This document shows, piece by piece, positions 42,923 to 53,999 of a DNA stretch of 64,000 bases. Location of the stretch: assembly GCA_029718625.1 (NCBI GenBank), contig CM056376.1:85416356-85480355 (forward strand), in the 5' to 3' direction. The DNA comes from Synaphobranchus kaupii (lineage: Eukaryota > Chordata > Actinopteri > Anguilliformes > Synaphobranchidae). Every line of letters begins with the position of its first letter. Within the stretch, counting starts at the first letter, position 1. Below the pieces are notes generated by a model. It worked only from the letters and a program-made list of their open reading frames with translations, ran no database searches and was not told the DNA's origin. Position numbers and translations under genes: made by a program.

Positions 42923-44613
42923 GAAACTCCTGCGACATGACTAACGCTAGGGCTACACCGGAGCGTACGGGCGTAACGCGTGAAACTCCTGCGACATGAC
43001 TAACGCTAGGGCTACACCGGGGCGTACGGGCGTAACGCGTGAAACTCCTGCGACATGACTAACGCTAGGGCTACACCGGAGCGTACGGGCGTAACGCGTG
43101 AAACTCCTGCGACATGACTAACCCCTGGAACCCACCAGACGCGCAAGCGCACGCACACGCGCACTGCTGCGCTTCACTTCCGCTCCCATGTTAACGAATT
43201 GCCGCGGTTCTCACCGGCCACGCACGCACGGCAGGCGGGCGGACGGCTCGCGGACGTGGAGCTGATTTTTCCGCTCCGGGCGGAATTTTCTGGCCATCCG
43301 CATGCGCAATCTCATAGAAATACATTGAATATGTTCAATATCTGCATTATATCACCACATTTTAATGTTTTTCAACCTACTAATAGTTTTACAATTGTTA
43401 TAAATTATTTTAATACATATTATATTTTAATATAGGCCCTAATGAAAATGGGAACAGAGACAATTACCATTGTCCATTGTGGGATGAATGAAGTTAAATC
43501 AAGTCATACATTTTGCATATAACCAGTTATTCTCGTTTTATAATGCTTTTTCTTTATTATAGTATACATACATATATATATATATGTTCAATGAATTAAC
43601 CCTATGCTTACTTCTGTTTTTATTATACTGATATCACTGTATCGATTTAAGGTACTACATAATCAAAATAGCTGCTAATTCTGCTAAAATGTTTAGAACA
43701 TGTTGATTACTGTCTTAAATAAATAAATAATATTAAACGGACTTTATAAAGGAGGCATTGTCTCGTTTGCTACATTTAGCTTTAAAAAACAACATTCTAT
43801 ATAGTTTAGATATTTGTTTTAATATAATCAAAAGTGTGATCAAAGTAAAGTGTGATCAAAGCAGTTCATGGGGTGTAGCTACCCACATTCTTCTCATCAG
43901 GAGCATTTGGAGCAAGAGGTAAACCGTAATTGCCTTCCTCATGTTTACAACTCGTATTGAAACAAACAAAAAAACTACTATATTAATATTGCGAGATAAG
44001 GTAATCACTCAACTGATTTTGTTATAATTACATAATTACATTAGCTATAGGCTACGAAGTAAAAATCGAAAGTAGGCCATTTGCTGCCAGCCAGTGAAGA
44101 CTTGTTTGTTGGTCTGATTCATGTGTAGCTATTTTCCCATGTACTATATATTGACAGTATGCAAGTTTTCATTTTTAATTAACCTGTCAAGCAGTAAGAC
44201 ATATGTAATAGCAATATTTACTTATCCATTATTAAGCGAAGCTCAAAATCCGGAATGTGTTTCTATAGCGCGTCTCTGTCGTTCACGAAAAAGCAAAGCG
44301 TACGTGTGCTCTTGCGCGTCTGGTAGGTTCAGTTCTGCGCAAATCTGCGCGCGGAATAAGCGTCTGTGCGCTTGCGCGTCTGGTGGGTTCCAGGGGTAAC
44401 GCTAGGGCTACACCGGAGCGTACGGGCGTAACGCGTGAAACTCCTGCGACATGACTAACGCTAGGGCTACACCGGAGCGTACGGGCGTAACGCGTGAAAC
44501 TCCTGCGACATGACTAACGCTAGGGCTACACCGGAGCGTACGGGCGTAACGTGTGAAACACCTGCGACATGACTAACGCTAGGGCTACACCGGAGCGTAC
44601 GGGCGTAACGCGT
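42923..44613. repeat. 59-bp satellite, about seven units, split by element H4
   Basis: Units start GAAACTCCTGCGACATGACT at 42923, 42982, 43041, 43100 and, after the H4 insertion, at 44437, 44496 and 44555; the period is exactly 59. Each continues AACGCTAGGGCTACACCGGA and GCGTACGGGCGTAACGCGT. The units are almost identical (one G/A change and a GTG for CGT near 44551). The first 20 bp are H3 sequence and the rest seems to be the left end of the next transposon. Confidence 0.93.
43122..44396. mobile_element. Harbinger-type element H4 inside the 59-bp satellite, TSD TAA
   Basis: Both ends read CCCCTGGAACCCACCAGACG inward, with 31 bp of perfect inverted repeat. TAA is duplicated (43119-43121 and 44397-44399). 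Removal of the element and one TAA restores a perfect 59-bp unit. The 1275-bp interior is AT-rich with no transposase. The left 200 bp are GC-rich with many CG dinucleotides. Confidence 0.93.
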
Positions 44614-45870
44614 GCGCAGCCCGTGAAAATTATCTTGTGCATTCTCCGCGGCTGCTACACCAGAATTAAGTGCATAAATGTATACGTATATATACGTATA
44701 TTTGTTTGTTGTCTTGAGAGAGTATGGGTAAGTAGTTGTATTTTATATAATTATAGCCTAGCCTACAGTTGTTAATCAGAAAATTATGATCTGAATCAGA
44801 AACGCTAAATGTATCAGCTGGCGAAGTCAACAAGTATTGTCAGTATTGTCAACTACAAGTGAATTCAGTCGTCATCTCCAGCATCTGTTTAGCAAACTCT
44901 ACAATGTATACTGAAACCCTATTGATGCTAGGACCGAAGGGCTGCGGCGTGCCCAATCAGTGCCTGCATGGTTGTCTATTTATTGCCTGATTTAAAAAAA
45001 TAGACTCCAATCATATTTTAGAACCATCGTGCGCAAGGCTCTCGCATCTGCGCTCATACTTGCGCGACTGGTGTAGCAGGTACCAATGACCACGACTTGA
45101 TCTTTCCAGACACGTGTTGCGTGCCTAGGAAATTGTAAGCACGTAGTGAAATTTACGTGCTTAGTATAGCCCTGGGGTTAATACCAACGAGCTGGGTTGC
45201 ACCAGTCATATGTAAGTTTGAGTAAGTTTGTTCGTAAAGTCTTTACTAGGTCCTTAGTTGCCACTAGTTAGCTAAATTTAGTAAAGCGATAGTTTGAAAC
45301 TAAGATAGTACCCTATGAGTTTGATTTTTGTTCATTAGGTTAAACAAAGGTTTATAGCTACAAAACCTCTTCGAAAAACAGGTTACAGTTTGCAATGATT
45401 CCAATCAATAAAGGATTCAGATTTTTTAAATTGGTGTGTTTTGATTTAATTTCAAACACACCTACACTTAAGATTTCTGAACCACTTCCTCGTTTATCTC
45501 TGAGTTAGTCTCGTGAAGGCCAGAGTCCTTCGTCCATAGACCTTCCTGCTCCATAGACTTACCTAATGCGATAAAGAGCCGCCCACTTTGACGAGATGGC
45601 GCCTTTGATTGACATGCAATATAACCAACCACAGACCGTCTATGGTTGATTCAGAAACAGCGCTACAAGAATAACTGTGAATAACAGACCCGCGTGAAAC
45701 AAATGTGATTTACACACGGCACGGCGATCTCCAGTCAAACAGTCCATCACACCGAAGAAATGTTGTGAACTTTCTTCAATCCAGCGTTAAGCTCTTAGTC
45801 TTGGTCCGAAACGCTCATTGTTCTATGAACGCTTGCCTCAGAGATTGATGTTTTTATACGGTAGGAAATA
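44614..45870. other. probable DNA-transposon remnant and unassigned DNA
   Basis: After the last satellite unit the sequence continues as the body of the element whose left end starts CTAGGGCTACACCGG. Around 45155-45173, TACGTGCTTAGTATAGCCCTG would be a diverged inverted end. From 45200 to 45870 nothing is recognised. Confidence 0.4.
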
Positions 45871-45879
45871 ACTCCTCTG

Positions 45880-48800
45880 AACTACTGTCTCCTACTGTGC
45901 ATTCTATTGATACTATCATCTCCTACCGTTATACGGACAAAACTGTAAATAGACCATTTCTAAGATCCAGTAAGGAAAACTTAATATCAGTCTCTGTGAA
46001 AAGTAAACTAATTCAAAGCAACAGCCAAGGGAAGCTGAGTATGGCACTTTTTAATGTACGTTCACTTTCCAATAAGGCATTTCTTGTCAATTTCCTCATT
46101 TCGGAGCGCAAACTAGACTGTTTTTAACTGAAACCTGGCTCAGCACTGATGGTCCAGCCGCTCTTATTGAGGCCTCTCCCCCAAACTATAGTTCCTCCCA
46201 CTCAATTAGACAAGGGAAAAAGGGTGGTGGGACCGCAACTATATACTCAGCTGCTCTCAGTGGTAGGGACATATCCTTGGGAGACTTCTCTTCATATGAG
46301 CATCATGCAATTATACTTAGGTGCCAGCCTCCCATGCTGGCAGTAACTCTATACAGGCCTCCCAAGCAATGCCCCTCTTTTTAGCAGATTTTGCCGAACT
46401 CCTATCTATTATTCACAGCAACCATGGTAAATGCATTATCATTGGTGATTTTAATTTACATATAGATAATGAATCAGATTCCAGAGCTGTGGAATTTTTA
46501 AATATTCTGAACTATATGGATTTTACTCAGCATGTCACTGGGCCCACCCATAGCCATGGCCACGCCTTAGATTTGGTGATAACACATGGATTTACTGTTG
46601 ATGTAACCTCCATTGTTGACCCTGCTATGTCTGATAATTTTTGTGTATTCTTTTCAGCTATAGCCTCCACAGCCCTGGAAAACAAAGAACGTCTTGTGAA
46701 AAAATGGTGTCTTACCCCTGAGGTTGCTGCAAATTTTATAACCTGCATAGAAAACACACCGGGAGCTATTTTATCATCTTCATGCGATGATTTAGTAAAT
46801 TACTTAAATAATAAATTAATGAGAACCATTGACAATGTTGCCTCTGTCAAACAAAAAAAGGCCAACCCCAAACAGAGAGCCCCCTGGAAAAATGATGAAA
46901 TTTCTAAGTTAAAGAGAAACTGTCGTATGGCAGAAAGGAAATGGAGAAAATCTAAATTACATGTCCACTATGACATTCTCCGTGAGCAACTTAGTGTGTA
47001 TAACAGAGCAATTAGGAAAGCTAGACAAGCCCATTTCTCCAAACTAATCAGTGATAATCAGAACAACCCTAAAATCCTCTTCTCAACAATTGACCGTCTG
47101 ATTAACCCTGTCCCCTTAAACTCTGGTGACCTTTTTTCCACATCCAGATGTGAAGAGTTTGCAGCATACTTCACGGATAAGATAACCACCATCAGGTCTG
47201 GTATTGTTCAGCCAAGGAGTGACATCTTTGAGTCACCCACCTCATTAGGTGAGATAAGCCTAGAGTCTTTTGTCCTGGTTGACGCTGAAATGCTCAGATA
47301 GATAGTATCACAACTTAAGCCCTCCACGTGCACTCTGGATCCTATCCCCACCAACGTTTTTAAAACAATCTTTAGCTGTTTATCAGATGACGTTGAAACA
47401 ATCATAAACTATTCCTTACAGACAGGTGTCTTTCTAACCACACTTAAGACTGCCATGGTGAAACCCCTCCTGAAGAAAAACAACCTTGTCTCGTCAATCC
47501 TTAGTAATTTTAGACCAATCTCTAACCTTCCCTTTTTAAGTAAAATCTTAGAGAAATTAGTTTTTAATCAGTTAAATGATTTTCTTGCCTCAAAAGCTAT
47601 TTTTGAACAATTTCAGTCAGGTTTTCGGGCCCACCACTGCACAGAAACGGCTCTGGTAAAGGTTATAAATGACATCAGAATCAACTTGGACAACAAAAAA
47701 CTCACCGTCCTTGTTCTCCTAGACCTAAGTGCTGCTTTTTACACAGTCGACCACAGTATCCTCATAGACAGATTACATAGATATGTTGGCCTCTCTAACA
47801 CTGTACTTAACTGGTTTACATCTTATCTCACAGGCAGGGAATTCTTTGTTGCCCTCAATGAACATAGTTCCAAGAAATATTACATTAACTCCGGCGTACC
47901 ACAAGGTTCCATCCTAGGTCCAGTCCTTTTCAATCTGTACATGCTCCCCCTTGGCAGTGTCATCAGGAGACATGGCATTAATTTTCACGGTTACGCAGAT
48001 GACACTCAACTCTACATTACTGTGTCTCCTGATGACACTAGCCCTATTGACACCCTCCATAAGTGTATTCTAGATATTAATGCTTGGATGGCTCAGAACG
48101 TCCTGCAGCTTAACCAGGACAAAACGAGGTACTCGTCATTGGAGCAGAGGCACAGAGAGAGAAACTGACCTCTAAATTGCAGTCATTGGCTCTCAGCCCC
48201 AGGCACCAGGCTAAAAACCTAGGTGTCATCCTAGACTCCAATTTGGCTTTTGATGCCCACATTCGTAATGTGACTAAATCCTCCTTTTATCATTTAAAAA
48301 ACATTGCAAGAGTGCGTCCGTTTCTCTCCCGTGCCAATACTGAAACACTTGTGCACGCTTTTATTGGTAGCAGGTTAGATTATTGTAATGCTCTCCTTTC
48401 TGGTCTACCAAAAAAAGCCATAAATCATTTGCAACTAGTACAAAATTCAGCTGCTCGTGTGCTAACTAGGACCAGAGGGAGAGCACACATTACATCTGTT
48501 TTAAAATCACTGCACTGGTTACCTGTTAGTTTTAGAATTGATTTTAAGGTTCTTTTATTAGTTTACAAATCACTTAATGGTCTTGCTCCTGAATACATGT
48601 CTGACATGGTTTTAAGATATGTACCTGCTAGATCCCTCAGGTCCTCTGGTATTCCTAGGGTCCGGTCTAAGACCCATGGCGAAGCTGCCTTTAGCCACTA
48701 TGGCCCCAGCCTGTGGAACAGACTACCAGAGGACCTGAGGGTGGCAGAGAGTGTGGACCTCTTTAAAAGAAAACTTAAAACACACCTTTTTAGCCTAACT

Positions 48801-49014
48801 TTTATTTAGTGTGTTTTATTTTGACTTGCCGTTTTATTGTTATCATTTATTTCCTATTTTACTATTAACTTTATTGTATTTAATCATTTTTATGTTCTCA
48901 ATTTATGCTTGTTTTAAATTTTTATTATGTACTTTTTATGTTCAGCACTTGGAGTTGCATTTTATGTATGACTTGTGCTATATAAATAAAGTTTCATTCA
49001 TTCATTCATTCATT
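45880..49014 (+). mobile_element. L2-like LINE (CR1 group), near full length but broken
   Basis: The element carries endonuclease, reverse transcriptase and C-terminal region on the plus strand, an AT-rich 3' UTR and the tail GTGCTATATAAATAAAGTTT followed by (CATT)n at 48994-49014. The tail resembles that of the L2-type remnant at 6155-6420. The 5' boundary is uncertain. It is older than the Rex1-like LINE because it has several disabling mutations. Confidence 0.85.
46045..48809 (+). pseudogene. L2-like LINE ORF2: endonuclease and reverse transcriptase, four or more lesions
   Basis: The endonuclease starts MALFNVRSLSNK and shows LTETWLS only in a shifted frame after a one-base loss near 46122. 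A second shift near 46365 precedes CIIIGDFNLHID and HALDLVITHG. A CAG-to-TAG type stop lies at 47299-47301. The RT then reads NFRPISNLPFLSKILEK, VLLDLSAAF, SGVPQGSILGPVLF and the catalytic YADDTQLYI at about 47993-48020. A one-base loss near 48124 shifts the frame before EVLVIGAE, and the C-terminal part NLGVILDSNL ends at 48809. Confidence 0.9.
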
Positions 49015-49415
49015 GTTCTTGATGGATTTGCAGCATTCGCTAGCTAACGATTAGTTGGCACAACTTGTTTCCCAGCGGACTGATACAACCCAATGCATCC
49101 CGTTGTACCGGAAATACGCACACACTCCTGTGATTGATAGTGCTGCTAGCCAATGAGTGCTGACTGTCAGTTTCCCACTGTCCTACCCAGCTTATCCAAG
49201 CCTATGCATCAGACGCTGCATACAAAGTGCGTCAAAGCGGCTGAGGCTGAGACTACCTCTGAGGTAGTTACATAAACCTTGTATGAATGTAGAGAACATA
49301 CAATGTACAAAAAATGAAAAAAGTATTGGTACCTTTTAATTTTACCAAGGGGTCTGGAAAATATATGGGGAGTGTTTGAAAAAAATAATTATATCGTATT
49401 ACATGTTGTATTGCA

Positions 49416-49760
49416 GGGCGGCACAGTGGTGCGGTGAGTTGCGCTGTCACGTCACAGCAAGAAGGTACCGAGTTCAAATCACAGCCAAGGGCGTTTCTGT
49501 GTGTTCTACCCGTGTCCGCATGGGTTTCCTCTGGGTACTCTGGTTTCCTCCCACAGTCCAAAGACGTGCAGGCTAGGTTAATTGGAGAGCCTAAATTGTC
49601 CTTGGGGTATGAATGTGTGAGTGAATGATGTGTGGGCTGTACAATGGATTCGTGACCTGACTAGGGCGTATTCTTGCTCTTCACCCAATGTCTGCTGGGA
49701 TAATATCTAGCCCCCTGTGACCCTGACCAGGAGTATGCGGTTTAGAAAATGGATGGATGT
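49416..49760 (+). mobile_element. tRNA-headed SINE, V-SINE-like
   Basis: It begins GGGCGGCACAGTGGTGCGGT with an A-box-like region, has a B-box-like GAGTTCAAATC near 49468, and continues with the central block GGTTTCCTCCCACAGTCCAA and a 3' part ending AAATGGATGGATG. This layout is that of V-SINEs such as zebrafish DANA. It is non-coding and transcribed by pol III when active. Confidence 0.85.
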
Positions 49761-51081
49761 TGAATTGATTTATTAAGTAATGCTCAGGTTTTTCTATTGC
49801 AGAATTGTGCAGCTAGTCATTTTCTATTGCACAATTGTGCAGCTAGTCCTACTGTAATACCATGCATATCATATACCATATTTTCCCCTCTACACACTTA
49901 TCATCCCACATGTGTATCTCACATGGGATAACGTTTGTGTATCATGTCTCTTTCTACTCGCCAGTAGCTATTTCAATGCAGAATACAGTCACTGTTGCCT
50001 CACAGTGAACATCTTGGCTTTCTGTTAACATCTGTATTAAAGCTGGGAGCCCACACCCATATTGTGGGTTGAATTAAGGAGAAGCTCAAGAGGATTTCAA
50101 ACAGATGTTCCACGTGGAGAGTCCACCTCCCTCCTATGTACAGCAGAACTATTTGCCATCTGGATATCTCAAACCTGGCCCATGGTAAACCCAAAGGTGG
50201 CCAAAGGCTTTCTGTTTGCAGCATTATGTGAAAGACCATTCAGAGATGAGTTTGTCTAATGTGTCAAGCAGTTATCAATGGGTTGCCATCACACAACGTT
50301 CCCATGGGGCACTGCCACCAACAACCAATTCCATGCATCACCATTCTCAGAGTAGCAGGGTGAGTATGGGCTCTTCTTCTCTTGTCTTTTCTAGGGTGAC
50401 GATGGGGTATAGTTCATGGCTTCTGACGTGTTCATTCCTCAGCTTCCTCAGATAACCCAGGTAGGATGAGAGAAAATCACTTTAATCCCTTTAAAAGGCG
50501 ATACCAACACAGAGTCGCCACCTCCACCCCCTAGTCCACTCCATCCCCCAATCCCTGGGGGTCTGGAGAGGCGGTTCAGAGACACGGACGGAACATGTAG
50601 GCGGGCTTTATGTTCCTTCGTCCAGGCAGCCTCGGGCGGGAGTAGGAGTATGAGCACATTCAGAGCATGCAGTTAAGTGCTGGACATAAAAGTGGAGGTG
50701 TTCTCTACTGCAGAGCCGTTCCAGGTGCAGTGTGTTTCCATACCGGGAATTTGGCTTGATGAAATTAGACTGGAAAGTCAGGATGATAAACAGATATGTT
50801 GCTAATTTGGGGTAAACTGATTTATTTTCATTTGTTAAGCATATACTGCATCTAACTACAACAGAATGCTCACACAACAAAATAGCATTGGAAACTGCAA
50901 TTGCAGTTCAGTACAAGAGAGGAGGATAGCAGATAGTGGCCCTGTAATAGATTTGGACCCTGTCCATACCTTATTACAAACTGATAAGATTTGTTCCTTC
51001 CAGACCAGCACAGAAGAAAGGGGGAGAGCAGGGTAGTAAAGGATAATAATCTACAAAGGAGACCTGGAACCAAAGTGCTGG
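49761..51081. other. intergenic DNA, nothing recognised except a short duplication
   Basis: A 26-bp block with TTTCTATTGCA(G/C)AATTGTGCAG occurs twice near 49792 and 49819. Frames are short and lack domains. Confidence 0.45.
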
Positions 51082-52202
51082 TGTTAGGATCCTGTAATTC
51101 TGTCTGTTTATTCTTTATTTGTTGTTAGTCTCCTGATTTCTTTTCCCTCGCGATTGTCAGTCCGCGTTCCATGTTTTCTAAGATTCCACTCCCTGTCTTT
51201 GTCATTGCACTATTCAGGTGATTTTGGGAACATTCGGGTTTCCTCTGTATTTCGTATATCTCGTTTTCTTCCTTCTGGCTTTATTTATATTTGTATATAA
51301 TACTAATGTACTACTCATACTAACTGTTAGATTAGATTTAATACTAACCTGCTAACAAACTAACATGTATATAATACTAACCAGCTAACCTACTAACATT
51401 AGGGTACTAGAGTTCACTACTAACATTACTAATTACTAATTCATCTTGAGTTTCTATCTGCAGCTGTCATTTCCCTCCTCGTTATCCTATCCCTGTATCC
51501 ATCTGTGACTTCGCATTCTCTGCACGTGTCCACTTTCGTGTTCCTCCCCTCTGAGCTGTGCACTTGTTTACCTGCTAACTCCAGGCCGTTTGTTATTATT
51601 GTGTCTATGTGTATTCCAGTCCGTGTCTTACGTTTACCCTGTCATTGTTTTATTGGTCCCTGTTAACCCTCACTGTTCTCACCTGTGAGCAATCTCCCCT
51701 CCCTGCTTCTACACACCTGATTCCCATTATGTCTGTCTCCCTCTGTGTGTATATATACCTTGTCATTTCAGTGTTCTTCGCGAGTTCCTTGTACTAAATA
51801 TTTTGCTTCTGTGTTGCTTGTTTTTTCCGAGATTCTGCCCGAGCTGTTTGTTTATTCTGTTTTCTAGTTTTTGTTTCCCAAGTTCTTTGCCTGTTGTTGT
51901 TTTGTTTTGTATCCAGTCTGTTTTGTTTTCTTTGTGTTCCTCCTTTGACTCCCTGGTTTGGACCCCTGCCTGTGTTCTTGCGACCCTGTTTTTGGATTCC
52001 GCTTTTGTACCTTTGCTGTGCCTTCCCGGTTACGACCCCTGCCTGTTCCTTGACCATTCTTTGGACTGTTCTGTTTCTTTGCCTGTCTCCCCGGTTTTTG
52101 ACCCTGCCTGTTATACCACGGATTGCTGCCTTGCCCATATTAAAACTTCGGTTTTTCATATTCCTGCCTGCGTTTGGGTCCTTCCACCTCCGACACCTAA
52201 CA
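51082..52202 (+). mobile_element. 5' LTR of an LTR retroelement (copy D)
   Basis: It runs from TGTTAGGATCC to CGACACCTAACA, giving a perfect 7-bp TGTTAGG/CCTAACA terminal inverted repeat. A TATATATACC lies at 51749-51758 and ATTAAA at 52139-52144, in the correct order for promoter and poly(A) signal. A block with repeated TATATAATACTAA near 51290-51380 may be an expansion inside the LTR. An open frame begins 44 bp downstream. No 3' LTR was found, so the right half may be lost. Confidence 0.75.
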
Positions 52203-52245
52203 GAAGGAACTCGCGAGTTAGGACCCCGCGGGCAGTCACCCGAGT

Positions 52246-53781
52246 ATGGCGACTCAGGATTTTGAAGAATACTATGAAGAATACCTCATGGGTATCTGGG
52301 GGCAGAACGCTGAGTTCGCCCGTCGGCATGCCGACCACCACCCATCACCCCGGACCCTTTTTCAGCCCACCTCTCACTCCATTGGGCTTGGCGTACTAAC
52401 CCTCCAGCCGGCCAGCCCTGAACCCACAACCCCTTCAACCACCCAACCCCAACCGTCACCCTTTGAAGGGACCCGCCTGGTCCTGTGTCCGGGGAACTAT
52501 GGGCCCAGGAGAAGACGAGGGGGTCCTGGTTCCCGGCTCCGTCGACGGGCTCAGCTACCCGTCGATGGAGGATCCATTTTCCACCCATCCGTGTTTGCCC
52601 CTGTCCCGTCCCGCTCCAGCCCTCCTGTCCCGTCCCGCTCCAGCCCTCCTGTCCCGGCCCGCTCCAGCCCTCCTGTCCCGGCCCGCTCCAGCCCTCCTGT
52701 CCCGGCCCGCTCCAGGCCTCCTGTCCCGCCACGTTCCAGCCCTCCTGTCCCGCCACGTTCCAGCCCTCCTGTCCCGCCACGTTCCAGCCCTCCTGTCCCG
52801 CCACGTTCCAGCCCTCCAGTCCCGCCACGTTCCAGCCCTCCTGTCCAGCCATGTTCCAGCCCTCCTGTCCCGCCACGTTCCAGCCCTCCTGTCCTGCCAC
52901 GTTCCAGCCCTCCTGTCCCGCCACGTTCCAGCCCTCCTGTCCCGCCACGTTCCAGCCCTTCTGTCCCGCCACGTTCCAGCCCTCCTGTCCCGCCACGTTC
53001 CAGCCCTCCAGTCCCGCCATGTTCCAGCCCTCTTGTCCCGTCCCGCTCTCCTGTCAAGCTGCATAGCCAGCTATCCGCCTGTCCTGAGCTGCATAGCCAG
53101 CTATCCGTCTGTCCTGAGCTGCAGAGCCAGCTATCCGCCTGTCCTGAGCTGCAGAGCCAGATTTCCGCCTGTCCTGAGCTACAGAGCCAGCTTTCCGCCT
53201 GTCCTGAGCTGCAGAGCCAGCTTTCCGCCTGTCCTGAGCTGCAGAGCCAGCTTTCAGCCTGTCCTGAGCTGCAGAGCCAGCTTTCAGCCTGTCCTGAGCT
53301 GCAGAGCCAGCTTTCCGCCTGTCCTGAGCTGCAGAGCCAGCTTTCCGCCTGTCCTGAGCTGCAGAGCCAGCTTTCCGCCTGTCCTGAGCTACAGAGCCAG
53401 CTTTCCGCCTGTCCTGAGCTGCAGAGCCAGCTTTCCGCCTGTCCTGAGCTGCAGAGCCAGCTTTCTGCATGTCCTGAGCTACAGAGCCAGCTTTCCGCCT
53501 GTCCTGAGCTGCAGAGCCAGCTTTCCGCCTGTCCTGAGCTGCAGAGCCAGCTTTCCACCTGTCCTGAGCTGCAGAGACAGCTTTCCGCCTTTCCTGAGCT
53601 GCAGAGCCAGCTTTCCGCCTGTCCTGAGCTGCAGAGCCAGCTTTCCGCCTGTCCTGAGCTGCAGAGCCAGCTGTCGCCTCCAGGGCGATGCAGCCGTCGC
53701 CGCCGGCCTCCACGGCGATGCAGCCGTCACCGCCGGCCTCCACGGCGATGCACGGTCCTGTCGTCGCCGCCGTCCTCCTGA
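52246..53781 (+). CDS. repeat-built protein of the LTR element (gag-like position), 511 codons
   Basis: The frame is the first after the LTR and starts MATQDFEEYYEEYLMGIWGQ, a short acidic-aromatic head. A linker to about residue 120 is followed by 19 copies of an eight-residue PPVPPRSS unit (about 121-270), then about 20 copies of a ten-residue LSACPELQSQ unit (about 275-480), and an Arg-rich end. There is no zinc knuckle, protease or polymerase. I do not recognise a function. The other frames across the arrays are also open because the units are 24 and 30 bp, so only the position after the LTR and the non-repetitive head favour this frame. Confidence 0.5.
   Translation: MATQDFEEYYEEYLMGIWGQNAEFARRHADHHPSPRTLFQPTSHSIGLGVLTLQPASPEPTTPSTTQPQPSPFEGTRLVLCPGNYGPRRRRGGPGSRLRRRAQLPVDGGSIFHPSVFAPVPSRSSPPVPSRSSPPVPARSSPPVPARSSPPVPARSRPPVPPRSSPPVPPRSSPPVPPRSSPPVPPRSSPPVPPRSSPPVQPCSSPPVPPRSSPPVLPRSSPPVPPRSSPPVPPRSSPSVPPRSSPPVPPRSSPPVPPCSSPLVPSRSPVKLHSQLSACPELHSQLSVCPELQSQLSACPELQSQISACPELQSQLSACPELQSQLSACPELQSQLSACPELQSQLSACPELQSQLSACPELQSQLSACPELQSQLSACPELQSQLSACPELQSQLSACPELQSQLSACPELQSQLSACPELQSQLSACPELQSQLSTCPELQRQLSAFPELQSQLSACPELQSQLSACPELQSQLSPPGRCSRRRRPPRRCSRHRRPPRRCTVLSSPPSS
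52606..53045 (+). repeat. 24-bp coding minisatellite, 19 units
   Basis: The consensus is AGCCCTCCTGTCCCGCCACG plus TTCC, with CCCGGCCCGCTCC variants in the first five units. The gradient of variants from left to right shows growth by local duplication. Confidence 0.95.
53046..53672 (+). repeat. 30-bp coding minisatellite, about 20 units
   Basis: The consensus is CTTTCCGCCTGTCCTGAGCT followed by GCAGAGCCAG. The first three units use CTATCCG, and rare variants (CTTTCAG, TTTCCG, ATTTCCG) mark sub-blocks. Units encode a ten-residue repeat with Leu at positions that would allow a helix. Confidence 0.95.
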
Positions 53782-53955
53782 GCGGTCCTGCCTGCGGCGC
53801 CGCCCTCCTGAGCGGTCCTGCCTGCGGCGCCGCCCTCCTGAGCGGTCCTGCCCGCGCCGCCGCCCTCCTGAGCGGTCCTGCCTGCGCCGCAGCCCTCCTG
53901 AGCGGTCCTGCCCGCGCCGCCGCCCTCCTGAGCGGTCCTGCCCGCGCCGCCGCTG
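53690..53955 (+). repeat. two further 30-bp minisatellites
   Basis: First come about 2.5 units of GGCGATGCAGCCGTC(G/A)CCGC plus CGGCCTCCAC, then about six to seven units of CTGAGCGGTCCTGCC plus TGCGCCGCCGCCCTC. They have the same 30-bp period as the preceding array but unrelated sequence. The 511-codon frame ends inside them. Confidence 0.9.
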
Positions 53956-53999
53956 GCCTCCAGAACTGTCTCTCCTGCGCTGCCTTCCAGCCTTTATTT

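Larger units (their letters stand above)
40571..42947 (-). mobile_element. Harbinger-type element H3, split by a gypsy fragment and truncated on the right
   Basis: The left end GGGCTCTATCTTGACGATCG matches H1, and H1-like sequence resumes at about 41745 (GAAACAGACCTGCTCATGCA) after the gypsy fragment at 40689-41744. It runs to about 42943, where GCGACATGACT joins the 59-bp satellite. Internal tandem copies of AACAG(A)AAGGAGGGTGTACGCG occur near 42754 and 42838. This copy keeps more of the transposase gene than H1 and H2. Confidence 0.75.
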
